Below, piece after piece: positions 52,047-60,376 of a stretch of 64,000 nucleotides of DNA. The notes below the pieces were generated by a model, which was not told where the DNA came from, did no database searches, and worked only from the letters and a program-made list of their open reading frames with translations. The stretch comes from Collinsella aerofaciens (GTDB lineage: Bacteria; Actinomycetota; Coriobacteriia; Coriobacteriales; Coriobacteriaceae), in contig NZ_WQPK01000014.1 in assembly GCF_018785265.1 (NCBI RefSeq), forward strand, positions 1 to 64,000, given 5' to 3'. A program made the position numbers and the translations under genes. Each line of letters opens with the position of its first letter. The first letter of the stretch is position 1.

Positions 52047-53351
52047 ATGCAGACGATCTACCAGAAGATGGAAACCACCGAACTCGATGCCGCCATCGAG
52101 GCGCTCAAAGCCGAAGTCGCCGAGGTCAAGGCCAAGGGCCTGGCGCTCGACATGGCCCGCGGCAAGCCGTCGCCCTCCCAGGTGGACATCTCTCGACCCA
52201 TGCTCGACATCCTCAATGCCGATGCCGATCTGCACGACGGCAACGTCGACTGTTCCAACTACGGCTGCTTTGAGGGTATTCCCTCGGCGCGCAAGCTGGC
52301 AGGGGAGTTCCTGGGTTGCCCCGCCGAGCAGACGCTCGTGCTGGGCTCGTCGAGCCTTTTGATCGAGCATGACATCGCCGGTATGTTCTGGCGTTGCGGC
52401 TCGTGCGGCAGCGAACCTTGGGAGGCTTACGAGGCCGCGCACGACGGCAAGAAGGTCAAGTTCCTGTGCCCGGTTCCCGGCTACGACCGCCACTTTGGCA
52501 TCACCGCCGACCTGGGCATCGAGAACGTCCCCGTCGCGATGACCGACAACGGCCCCGACATGGACGAGATCGAGCGCTTGGTTGCCGCCGACGACTCCAT
52601 CAAGGGTATCTGGTGCGTGCCCAAGTATTCCAACCCCACGGGCATCACCTTTAGCGAGGACACTGTGCGCCGCCTGGTCGAGATGCCCACGGCCGCGCCC
52701 GATTTCCGCATCTTCTGGGACAACGCCTACTGCGTGCACGACCTGTACGACGAGACCGACGAGCTCGCCAACATCTTCGATCTTGCCCGCGCGGCGGGCA
52801 CCGAGGACCGCGTGGTGGCCTTTGCCTCGACGTCCAAGATCACCTTCCCGGGCGCCGGCATCGGCTTTATCGGTGCGAGCCCCGCGGTCATCGCCGAGTT
52901 CTCCAAGCGCCTGAAGGCCGGCCTCATCAGCGCCGACAAGCTCAACCAGCTGCGTCACGTGCGTTTCCTTCCCACCATCGAGGCGGTCAAGGAGCACATG
53001 AAAAAGCATGCCGAGTTCCTGCGCCCGCGCTTTGAGGCCGTCGAGCGCAAGCTCACCGAGGGCCTGGGCGACACGAGTTGCGCCACCTGGACGCATCCCC
53101 GCGGCGGCTATTTTGTGAGCTTCGATGGTCCCGAGGGCTCGGCCCAGAAGGTCGCCGCGCTTTGCGCCGACTTGGGCGTCAAGCTCACGCCGGCTGGTGC
53201 CACCTGGCCTTATGGCAAGGATCCGCGCGACACCAACATCCGCATCGCGCCGAGCTATCCCACGGTCGAGGACCTGGAGGCCGCGCTCGATGTGCTGGTG
53301 CTGGCCGTCAAACTCGTCGCTGCCGAGCTTGCGCGTGCCGAGCGCGCCTAA
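52047..53351 (+). CDS. Aspartate aminotransferase, type Ic-like
   Basis: The 434-residue PLP enzyme belongs to the group of long aspartate aminotransferases first noted in Actinobacteria (Asp_aminotransf family). Features are ALDMARGKPSPSQVDIS near the N-terminus, NYGCFEGIPSARKLAGEFL, CPVPGYDRHF, VPKYSNPTGITFS, WDNAYCVHDL, the PLP lysine in FASTSKITFPGAGIGF and TWTHPRGGYFVSF. It should interconvert aspartate/2-oxoglutarate and oxaloacetate/glutamate. TATACT at 52000-52005 is a likely -10 box and GAAAGG precedes ATG 52047. Confidence 0.9.
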   Translation: MQTIYQKMETTELDAAIEALKAEVAEVKAKGLALDMARGKPSPSQVDISRPMLDILNADADLHDGNVDCSNYGCFEGIPSARKLAGEFLGCPAEQTLVLGSSSLLIEHDIAGMFWRCGSCGSEPWEAYEAAHDGKKVKFLCPVPGYDRHFGITADLGIENVPVAMTDNGPDMDEIERLVAADDSIKGIWCVPKYSNPTGITFSEDTVRRLVEMPTAAPDFRIFWDNAYCVHDLYDETDELANIFDLARAAGTEDRVVAFASTSKITFPGAGIGFIGASPAVIAEFSKRLKAGLISADKLNQLRHVRFLPTIEAVKEHMKKHAEFLRPRFEAVERKLTEGLGDTSCATWTHPRGGYFVSFDGPEGSAQKVAALCADLGVKLTPAGATWPYGKDPRDTNIRIAPSYPTVEDLEAALDVLVLAVKLVAAELARAERA

Positions 53352-53402
53352 CGCGCGGCTTCCCGTACTATCCGCACTTTCGATACGTAAAGGAGCGTAT
53401 AC

Positions 53403-53717
53403 ATGGATTTGGGTATTTCCACCAACCCCACGCCAGAGCTCTACACCATTAAGGTAACCGGCGAGATCGATATCTCTAACGCCGATAGCCTGCGTAATGC
53501 CATCGACCTGGCGCTCGAGCAGCCCACTGAGGCCGTTGAGCTCGATTTTGCCCAGGTGAGCTACATCGATTCGACGGGCATTGGCGTGCTCGTGGGCGCC
53601 GCGCACCACGCGGTCGACCACGGCAAGCGCTTTAGCTGCACCAATGTGCAGCCCCCGGTGATGCGCGTGGTCCAGCTGTTGGGTGTCGACCAGGAGATTT
53701 CGATCACCGCTGCATAA
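53403..53717 (+). CDS. STAS-domain anti-anti-sigma factor
   Basis: The 104-residue single-domain protein has the SpoIIAA/RsbV fold: YTIKVTGEIDISNADSLRNAI, ELDFAQVSYIDSTGIGVLVGA with phosphorylatable S57, and VVQLLGVDQEI. It would bind and release a sigma factor from its anti-sigma kinase when unphosphorylated. No anti-sigma kinase or sigma gene lies nearby, so its partners are elsewhere. AAGGAG precedes ATG 53403; the gene is 51 nt after the aminotransferase stop. Confidence 0.88.
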   Translation: MDLGISTNPTPELYTIKVTGEIDISNADSLRNAIDLALEQPTEAVELDFAQVSYIDSTGIGVLVGAAHHAVDHGKRFSCTNVQPPVMRVVQLLGVDQEISITAA

Positions 53718-53870
53718 TCTTTGCCCCCAAAAGGGCGTGCCGTTTGGCATATGTTTGTGATGCGCTCGGACGTTTTGGCGTCCGGGCGCTATACTTGACC
53801 GAATGAATAGACGAGTTCCGGCCGAATGGCGCGGTGCGGGCTCGACTCACATCGAGCCTTGGAGGTATGT

Positions 53871-54470
53871 GTGTTTGGTATTGGAGAGGGTGAGCTCGCG
53901 ATCATCGTGGTCTTCGGCTTTTTGCTGTTTGGCCCGGATAAGCTCCCACAGATGGGCCGCACGATCGGCCGTGCCATCCGTCAGTTCCGCGAGACGCAGG
54001 AAAAGATGACGGCCGTTGTTCAGTCCGAGATTATCGATCCGGTAAGTGAGGCCGCTTCGGCACCGGTCAAGCCCAAGAAGACTGCCGTCGATGACGATTC
54101 CGATGCAGACGAGGATGCCGTCGAGACGGCTGCGCCCGCAAAGAAGGAGACCTTTGCCGAGCGCCGTGCCCGCCTTGCCGCCGAGAAGGCCGCGAGCGAG
54201 GCTGCCGCCGAGGGCGAGGGTGCTGCTGAGGAGTCCGAGGCCGAGGGCGCCGAGCCTGCCGCTGCCGCCGAGCCTGTCGTCGAGCCCGAGCCTGCTGCAG
54301 AGCCAGAGTCCGAGCCCGAGCCGGCAGAGCCCACGACGGCTGACCTCTACGCCCGTCGTCCCCGCAAGCGCAAGGCCGTCGTCGACCAGCTCGCTCGCGA
54401 GCTCGAGGCCGAGGACGAGGCCGTTGCCGAGGCTGCCACCGCCGACGCCTCGAAGGGAGGCGATGAGTAA
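53871..54470 (+). CDS. tatA: Twin-arginine translocase TatA/TatB-type subunit
   Basis: The 199-residue protein begins FGIGEGELAIIVVFGFLLFGPDKLPQMGR, the TatA/B transmembrane helix with FGP hinge, then an amphipathic helix (TIGRAIRQFRETQEKM). A very long Ala/Glu/Pro-rich acidic tail follows, closing with RRPRKRKAVVDQLARELE. The length is more like TatB, but only one A/B gene is seen here, so it may serve both roles. The start is GTG 53871 with GGAGG 5 nt upstream. TATACT at 53790-53795 is a likely -10 box. It shares one base with the tatC start. Confidence 0.87.
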   Translation: MFGIGEGELAIIVVFGFLLFGPDKLPQMGRTIGRAIRQFRETQEKMTAVVQSEIIDPVSEAASAPVKPKKTAVDDDSDADEDAVETAAPAKKETFAERRARLAAEKAASEAAAEGEGAAEESEAEGAEPAAAAEPVVEPEPAAEPESEPEPAEPTTADLYARRPRKRKAVVDQLARELEAEDEAVAEAATADASKGGDE

Positions 54471-55261
54471 TGCCTATCGGACCTGCGCGCATGCCGCTCT
54501 TCGATCACCTGGGCGAGCTCCGTCGCCGCCTGACCATCGTGGTCGTGTCGGTGTTTGCCGCCGCCATCGTGCTGTATTTCGCCACGCCCGTGGTGCTCGA
54601 CATCCTGGAAGACCCCATCCGCTCCTTTGTGCCGGACGGTAAGTTCTACATCACCACCACGCTCGGCGGCTTTGGCCTGCGCTTCTCTCTGGCCATCAAG
54701 ATGGCCGTGGTCATGTGCACGCCCATGATCATCTGGCAGATTCTGGCATTTTTCCTGCCGGCACTGCGTCCCAACGAGCGCAAATGGGTCGTGCCCACGG
54801 TGCTCGCCTCGACGGTGCTGTTCTTCCTGGGCGCCATCTTCTGCTATTTCATCATCATCCCGGCGGGCTTTGAGTGGCTTATCGGCGAGACCTCGGCCGT
54901 CGCCACGGCGCTGCCCGACCTGGAGAACTACGTCAACATGGAGCTGCTCTTTATGATCGGCTTTGGCGTGGCGTTTGAGCTGCCGCTCATCATCTTCTAC
55001 CTGTCCGTCTTCCACATCGTGTCCTACGCGGCCTTCCGCGGCGCCTGGCGCTACGTGTACGTGGGCCTGCTTGTGGGCTCGGCTGTGATTACGCCCGACG
55101 GCTCGCCCGTTACGCTGGGCCTCATGTATGGTGCCCTGCTCTCGCTCTACGAGATTTCGCTCGCCATTGCCCGCGTGGTCATTACCGCGCGCGAGGGCAA
55201 GGAGGGCTTGTTTGTGAGCCGTCTGGACCTGTTCTCGGACGATGAGGACGACGAGGAGTAA
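54470..55261 (+). CDS. tatC: Twin-arginine translocase TatC
   Basis: The 263-residue protein with six transmembrane helices receives twin-arginine signal peptides. Signatures are MPLFDHLGELRRRLTIV near the N-terminus, IWQILAFFLPALRPNERKW and the fifth-helix region YVYVGLLVGSAVITPDGSPV. The start codon shares its A with the TAA of tatA, and GGGAGG lies 9 nt upstream, so translation is coupled. hypA follows after 6 nt. Since [NiFe] hydrogenase small subunits are classic Tat substrates, the tatC-hypAB order is functionally sensible. Confidence 0.94.
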   Translation: MPIGPARMPLFDHLGELRRRLTIVVVSVFAAAIVLYFATPVVLDILEDPIRSFVPDGKFYITTTLGGFGLRFSLAIKMAVVMCTPMIIWQILAFFLPALRPNERKWVVPTVLASTVLFFLGAIFCYFIIIPAGFEWLIGETSAVATALPDLENYVNMELLFMIGFGVAFELPLIIFYLSVFHIVSYAAFRGAWRYVYVGLLVGSAVITPDGSPVTLGLMYGALLSLYEISLAIARVVITAREGKEGLFVSRLDLFSDDEDDEE

Positions 55262-55267
55262 ATCGGT

Positions 55268-55624
55268 ATGCACGAGGTTGGCATTGTCAACGGCATACTC
55301 GATACAGTGATTCGCGCGGCGCGTGGGGCGGGGGCCTCGCGCGCCGTTTTGGTAACGCTGCGTATCGGGGATATGACCGAAGTTGTGCGCGAGGCGCTCG
55401 ACTTTGCGTGGGAGACATTTCGCGATGAGGACCCGCTCACGCGGGGCTGCGAGCTCGCGGTTGAGGAGATTCACCCACAAAGTGAATGCCTGGACTGCGG
55501 CGAGGTCTTCGACCACGATCGCTTCCACTGTCGCTGTCCCCAGTGTGGTGGTGCCAACGTGCGCCTACTGCACGGCCGCGAGCTCGATATCGCGAGTATC
55601 GAAATCGAAACCCCCGACGATTAG
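55268..55624 (+). CDS. hypA: Hydrogenase nickel chaperone HypA
   Basis: The 118-residue protein begins MHEVGIVNGIL, in which the N-terminal Met-His and Glu3 make the Ni site. It has a zinc site formed by C74/C77 and C90/C93 in ECLDCGEVF and CRCPQCGG. With HypB it loads Ni into [NiFe] hydrogenase. No hydrogenase structural gene or hypCDEF is in the window. It starts 6 nt after tatC, and hypB follows after 55 nt. Confidence 0.92.
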   Translation: MHEVGIVNGILDTVIRAARGAGASRAVLVTLRIGDMTEVVREALDFAWETFRDEDPLTRGCELAVEEIHPQSECLDCGEVFDHDRFHCRCPQCGGANVRLLHGRELDIASIEIETPDD

Positions 55625-55679
55625 CCCGCTAGCCATCTGGTGATGGGGTATAAAGGGGCCAAAGTAAGGAGCGCTAAGT

Positions 55680-56363
55680 ATGGCTGAGAAAACGATTGAT
55701 ATCGCGTCGCCGATTCTGTCGCGCAACGAGCGCCTGGCAGATCAGCTGCGTCAGCGATTTAATGAGACAAACACCTATGTGATCAACGTCTTGTCGAGCC
55801 CCGGTTCGGGCAAGACCACCACGATCCTGGGCACCAACGAGCGCCTGCGTGACAAGGCCGGCCTGCGCTGTGCCGTCATCGAGGGCGATATCGCCTCGGA
55901 TGTCGACGCCATCACCATGAAGGAAGCCGGCATGCCCGCCATCCAGATCAACACGGGCGGCCTGTGCCACCTCGAGGGCAACATGATCATGGAGGCCGTT
56001 GACGCGTTTGACCAGGCTGTGGGTCTGGAAAACATCGACGTCATCTTTATCGAAAACGTGGGTAACCTGGTCTGCCCAGTCGACTTTGACTTGGGCGAGA
56101 ACCTGTCCATCATGATTCTCTCGGTGCCCGAGGGCGACGACAAGCCCATCAAGTACCCGGGCATCTTCCAGCACGCTGGCGCGCAGCTGCTCAATAAGGT
56201 CGACGTGGCCCCGGCTTTCGATTTTGACATGGATAGGTATACTAAGACACTCGATGACCTCAATCCGCAGGCGCCGCGGTTTGCCGTGAGCGCGCGCAAG
56301 GGCGAGGGCATGGACGCCTGGTGCGATTGGCTCATCGGGCAGATCGAGCAAGCAAGGGCGTAA
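55680..56363 (+). CDS. hypB: Hydrogenase nickel-incorporation GTPase HypB
   Basis: The 227-residue SIMIBI GTPase has NVLSSPGSGKTTTI (P-loop, residues 41-47), VIEGDIASDVDA, INTGGLCHLEGNMI with the metal-binding Cys-His, VIFIENVGNLVCPVDFDLGE and the base-recognition NKVD. It lacks the N-terminal high-affinity Ni motif and the His-rich region of some homologues, as in the short HypB form. It powers Ni transfer from HypA. AAGGAGC precedes ATG 55680. Confidence 0.93.
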   Translation: MAEKTIDIASPILSRNERLADQLRQRFNETNTYVINVLSSPGSGKTTTILGTNERLRDKAGLRCAVIEGDIASDVDAITMKEAGMPAIQINTGGLCHLEGNMIMEAVDAFDQAVGLENIDVIFIENVGNLVCPVDFDLGENLSIMILSVPEGDDKPIKYPGIFQHAGAQLLNKVDVAPAFDFDMDRYTKTLDDLNPQAPRFAVSARKGEGMDAWCDWLIGQIEQARA

Positions 56364-56417
56364 ATCGGCCGCCATACGGGCGGGCGTAGCCGTAGAGATA
56401 CGAGATAGGAGCCTCTT

Positions 56418-59012
56418 TTGAAGCTCATCATCGCAGAGAAAAACGACGCCGCGCGTCAGATTGCCGAGCGTCTGTCCACGGGCAAACCCAAAAAGGAAAA
56501 GGTGTACAACACCGCAATCTACCGTTTTGAGTGGAAGGGCGAGGAGTGCGTGACCATCGGCCTGGCCGGTCACATCCTTGCGCCCGATTTTTGCGACAGC
56601 GTGCTGTTCGATAAAAAGCTGGGCTGGTATTCGGTTACCGAGGACGGCGAGATGCTACCGGCCGACATGCCCGATGGCCTGGCACGCCCGCCCTACGACA
56701 CCAAACGCAAGCCGTTTCTTGCCGACGGCATCTCCATCAAGGGCTGGAAGCTCGAGAGTCTGCCGTATCTCACCTGGGCACCCGTCATTAAGCTGCCGGC
56801 CGAGAAGGAACTCATCCGCTCGCTTAAGAACCTCGCCAAAAAGTCCGACAGCGTCATCATCGCCACGGACTTCGATCGCGAGGGCGAGCTGATCGGTTCG
56901 GACGCCCTCAACAAGGTGCGCGAGGTGGCGCCCGACTTGCCGGTCGCCCGCGCCCAGTATTCTTCGTTTACCAAGGCCGAGATCACGCAGGCCTTCGATA
57001 ACCTTGTCTCGCTCGACCAGAACCTGGCCGACGCCGGCGAGAGCCGTCAGCACATCGACCTCATTTGGGGTGCGGTGCTCACGCGCTACCTGACGCTCGC
57101 CAAGTTTGGCGGCTTTGGCAACGTGCGTTCCGCCGGCCGCGTGCAGACGCCGACGCTTGCCCTGGTGGTCGAGCGCGAGCGCGAGCGCATGGCGTTTGTG
57201 CCCGAGGACTATTGGCAGATTCGCGGCATGGGTGCCGCGCAGGGCGCTGCCGAGGACGATCGCTTTAAGATCGCGCACAAGACGGCGCGCTTTACCGACA
57301 AGGATGCTGCTGAGACGGCGTACGGCCATGTTGACGGCGTCGCGACGGCAACCGTCGCCGCGGTGACCAAGCGCTCGCGCAAGCAGCAGCCGCCCACGCC
57401 GTTTGCGACCACCTCGCTGCAGGCTGCCGCCGCGGCCGAGGGCATCTCGCCTGCGCGTACCATGCGCATCGCTGAGTCCCTCTACATGGCCGGTCTCATC
57501 AGCTACCCGCGTGTCGACAATACCGTGTACCCCGCGACGCTCGATCTGGGCGCCGTGGTGAGCGACCTGGCAAAGATCAACCCGGCGCTGGCGCCCGTAT
57601 GCAAAAAGGTGCTTGCCGGCCCCATGAAGCCTACGCGCGGCAAAGTCGAGACCACCGACCACCCGCCTATCTATCCCACGGGCGAGGGCGATCCGTCCAC
57701 GCTCGACGGCGGCCAGCGCAAGCTCTACGACCTCATCGCCCGCCGCTTCCTGGCGACGCTCATGGGTCCCGCGACCATCGAGAACACCAAGCTCGAGCTC
57801 GATGTGAACGGTGAGCCGTTCGTGGCTTCGGGCGATGTGCTCGTGACCCCGGGTTTCCGCGAGGCCTACCCGTATGGCCTTAAACGCGACGAGCAGATGC
57901 CGCCGCTTGAGCAGGGCGATACGGTCGACGTATTCGACATTAAGCTCGAGGCCAAGCAGACCGAGCCGCCCGCGCGCTACAGCCAGGGCAAGCTCGTGCA
58001 GGAGATGGAGAAGCGCGGCCTAGGCACCAAGTCCACGCGCGCGAGCATCATCGAGCGCCTGTACGCCGTGCGCTATCTCAAAAATGATCCCGTTGAGCCG
58101 AGCCAGCTGGGTATCGCCATCATCGATGCGCTGTCGCAGTTTGCCCCGCGCATCACGAGCCCCGATATGACCAGCGAGCTCGACGGCGACATGACCCGTG
58201 TGGAGCGCGGCGAGGATACCGAAGAGCATGTCGTGATGCACTCGCGCGCGCTGCTGGCTGGCGTGCTCGACGAGCTGCTCAAGCACACGCAGGAGCTGGG
58301 CGACGCCATCAGCGACGCCGTCACGGCCGATGCGCGCGTGGGAGCTTGCCCCAAGTGCGGCAAGGACCTGGTTATGAAGACGAGCGCCAAGACCCGTGGC
58401 AGCTTCATTGGCTGCATGGGCTGGCCCGACTGCGATGTGACCTATCCGGTGCCGAGCGGCGTCAAGGTGAGTCCGCTCGAGGGCGAGGCGGCCGTGTGCC
58501 CCGAGTGCGGCGCGCCGCGCATTAAATGCCAGCCGTTCCGTCAGAAGGCTTTCGAGATCTGCGTGAACCCCACGTGCCCCACCAACTACGAGCCCGACCT
58601 TAAGGTGGGCGAGTGCAAGGTGTGTGCCGAGGCCGGACGTCATGGCGACCTGATCGCGCACAAGAGTGAGAAGAGCGGCAAGCGCTTTATCCGCTGCACC
58701 AACTACGATGACTGCGGCGTGAGCTATCCTCTGCCGGCGCGCGGTAAGCTCGAGGCGACGGGTGAGACCTGCCCCGAGTGCGGCGCCCCCATCGTGGTGG
58801 TCAACACGGCGCGCGGCCCGTGGCGTATCTGCGTCAACATGGACTGCCCGACCAAGGAGAAGAAGCCCGCCCGCGGCCGCAAGACCACGACTAAGGCGAG
58901 CACGGCCAAGAAGACGACGGCGGCCAAGAAGACGACGGCTAAGAAAGCCACTGCCGCCAAGAAGACGACCGCGAAGAAGTCGACTGCCAAGAAAGTAGCC
59001 TCCGACAAGTAA
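56418..59012 (+). CDS. topA: DNA topoisomerase I (type IA) with lysine-rich tail
   Basis: The 864-residue enzyme relaxes negative supercoils. It has a TOPRIM domain (KLIIAEKNDAARQIAERL, then IIATDFDREGELIG), GRVQTPTLALV and the catalytic Y363 in MAGLISYPRVDNT. Three C-terminal zinc-ribbon units follow (GACPKCGKDL, CPECGAPRIK, TCPECGAPIVVV), and a ~45-residue tail of AKKTT-type repeats. Lysine-repeat tails are known from actinobacterial TopA, where they aid DNA binding and processivity. The start is TTG 56418, with AGGAG 6 nt upstream; no ATG fits. A terminator follows. Confidence 0.93.
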   Translation: MKLIIAEKNDAARQIAERLSTGKPKKEKVYNTAIYRFEWKGEECVTIGLAGHILAPDFCDSVLFDKKLGWYSVTEDGEMLPADMPDGLARPPYDTKRKPFLADGISIKGWKLESLPYLTWAPVIKLPAEKELIRSLKNLAKKSDSVIIATDFDREGELIGSDALNKVREVAPDLPVARAQYSSFTKAEITQAFDNLVSLDQNLADAGESRQHIDLIWGAVLTRYLTLAKFGGFGNVRSAGRVQTPTLALVVERERERMAFVPEDYWQIRGMGAAQGAAEDDRFKIAHKTARFTDKDAAETAYGHVDGVATATVAAVTKRSRKQQPPTPFATTSLQAAAAAEGISPARTMRIAESLYMAGLISYPRVDNTVYPATLDLGAVVSDLAKINPALAPVCKKVLAGPMKPTRGKVETTDHPPIYPTGEGDPSTLDGGQRKLYDLIARRFLATLMGPATIENTKLELDVNGEPFVASGDVLVTPGFREAYPYGLKRDEQMPPLEQGDTVDVFDIKLEAKQTEPPARYSQGKLVQEMEKRGLGTKSTRASIIERLYAVRYLKNDPVEPSQLGIAIIDALSQFAPRITSPDMTSELDGDMTRVERGEDTEEHVVMHSRALLAGVLDELLKHTQELGDAISDAVTADARVGACPKCGKDLVMKTSAKTRGSFIGCMGWPDCDVTYPVPSGVKVSPLEGEAAVCPECGAPRIKCQPFRQKAFEICVNPTCPTNYEPDLKVGECKVCAEAGRHGDLIAHKSEKSGKRFIRCTNYDDCGVSYPLPARGKLEATGETCPECGAPIVVVNTARGPWRICVNMDCPTKEKKPARGRKTTTKASTAKKTTAAKKTTAKKATAAKKTTAKKSTAKKVASDK

Positions 59013-59034
59013 CGGCGCGGTCGAAACATTGCCT

Positions 59035-59075
59035 AAAAAACGAGCGAGGACCCCACGATCCTCGCTCGTTTTTTT
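59035..59075. terminator. Perfect 16 bp terminator after topA
   Basis: AAAAAACGAGCGAGGA (59035-59050) pairs with TCCTCGCTCGTTTTTT (59059-59074). A- and T-runs on both sides allow bidirectional action. Confidence 0.9.
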
Positions 59076-59078
59076 GAC

Positions 59079-59137
59079 CGGCAGTTAGGGACGTTCCTTT
59101 TCTGCCGGCAGTTTAGGAACGTCCCTAACTGCCGGCT
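59079..59137. repeat. Dispersed repeat, family C, palindromic copy 4
   Basis: The 20 nt CCGGCAGTTAGGGACGTTCC at 59079-59098 are the exact reverse complement of 59116-59135. The 17 nt centre carries TTTTCTGCCGGCAG, i.e. the second CCGGCA box. The left half is nearly identical to the reversed unit at 25829-25882. It follows the topA terminator by 4 nt and ends about 17 nt before the stop of the convergent gene. Confidence 0.85.
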
Positions 59138-59153
59138 CGGGAACGACAAAGCG

Positions 59154-60137
59154 CTAGTTCACTTCGACGGGTTTGGCGCCGGGGTAGCGCTCCTCAAAGT
59201 CTAGGCGGTACTTATTGTCATTGGTGCCCGCCACGTTGTCGCGCGACAGCGGCGCCACGATCTCATTCTTGTGATCCGCAGGCTTGGTGTATTTCAGGCT
59301 GATCTCCCAGGCATCACAGATTGCGTCAATGCGGTGATCCAGGTCGTCATACAGGGCAACGATGTCTTTCCAGGAACTGTAGTTCTTAGAGCTCGTCGGG
59401 ACGTCCAGGTCCTCGACGATGTCGTAATACTGCTCGATGGTGTCCTCTGTGCGCTCGGCGACGTCGGCGAGATTTTGACGGGTGGTGCGATCTTCTTCCA
59501 GATAGCTGCCGTTGAAGTTCTGCGCGCAGCCACGGACGTAGTTGTCGAGGTCTTCGAGCAAGTCGTAGTATTCGCTCAGTCGGCGGTAGAGGTTCTGCTC
59601 GGAGAGCGTTGCTTCGCCGCCATCCTCGTCGTCATCGTCATCATCGTCGTACAGGCTGTTGGGATCGCCGAGAGGCTTTAGGTCATCGTCGTCGACGTCA
59701 TGGTGCAGCTTAGCTACCTCGGCAGTCGTCTGCGTGGCGGCGTTGTCGAAAGGCTTGATCACAAAGAAAACGACCAGGGCGATGATGATTGCCACCAGCA
59801 CAACGATAACGGCGATAAGCGGCCCGGTGCCGCTCTTTTTGGGGGCGGGGGTCTGTGGCGAAGCGGGCGCGTATGCGGGAGCCGGCTCCTGTTGGGACGA
59901 GCCGCTCGCGACGGGTATGCGCTGCGTGGTCTCGACGGCCGCGGGGCCTGCGGCGGGGTCGGGGCGATAGGCGAGGGGGTCGTCCGCCTTGGCTTGCGGC
60001 GTATCGAGGGAACCGGTCTGCTCGAAAGCGGGCTGGCTATCGCTCGCGGTTGTTTGCTCAACGGGTGCACCGCACGAGGTGCAGAACTTGGCATTATCTG
60101 CAAGAAGCTTGCCGCACGAGGCGCAATACCGAGACAT
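59154..60137 (-). CDS. Zinc-ribbon membrane protein, unknown function
   Basis: The 327-residue protein begins with a zinc ribbon (C5, C8, C19, C22 in RYCASCGKLL and KFCTSCGAPVE). A Pro/Ala/Gln-rich linker follows, then one transmembrane helix (PLIAVIVVLVAIIIALVVFFV, about 106-126) and an extracytoplasmic part with a very acidic stretch (YDDDDDDDEDGGE). A helical domain with many Tyr/Asp residues ends the protein. The layout is common in Gram-positive bacteria (zinc ribbon inside, variable domain outside), but no function is assigned. AAAGGAG precedes ATG 60137; the frame from 60155 is an alternative. Confidence 0.75.
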   Translation of the reverse strand: MSRYCASCGKLLADNAKFCTSCGAPVEQTTASDSQPAFEQTGSLDTPQAKADDPLAYRPDPAAGPAAVETTQRIPVASGSSQQEPAPAYAPASPQTPAPKKSGTGPLIAVIVVLVAIIIALVVFFVIKPFDNAATQTTAEVAKLHHDVDDDDLKPLGDPNSLYDDDDDDDEDGGEATLSEQNLYRRLSEYYDLLEDLDNYVRGCAQNFNGSYLEEDRTTRQNLADVAERTEDTIEQYYDIVEDLDVPTSSKNYSSWKDIVALYDDLDHRIDAICDAWEISLKYTKPADHKNEIVAPLSRDNVAGTNDNKYRLDFEERYPGAKPVEVN

Positions 60138-60205
60138 TGCCACTCCTTTCGCCACATTTCAATGCAATACGACGATTATACCCAGCGCCCAAAAATCCCC
60201 ATCAT

Positions 60206-60274
60206 AAGTTGCGGTGAAATAGGGACTGTTTGGCGGTCTCAGAGCTTCAATCAGTCCCTATTTCACCGCAACTT
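60206..60274. repeat. Dispersed palindromic repeat, family B, copy 2
   Basis: AAGTTGCGGTGAAATAGGGACTG (positions 60206-60228) is the exact reverse complement of 60252-60274; the centre is 23 nt. The arms match those of the copy at 16311-16378, but the centres differ completely. A GCCATTGGGGACGCACC fragment follows at 60291-60307. Confidence 0.85.
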
Positions 60275-60376
60275 TGGAAAGGCACCTTTAGCCATTGGGG
60301 ACGCACCGAGCACTGGGGTATCATGGCTTGGTTGATATATCTGCATTTACGCGCCTTGTAGGAAGGGGCTGCGCCC

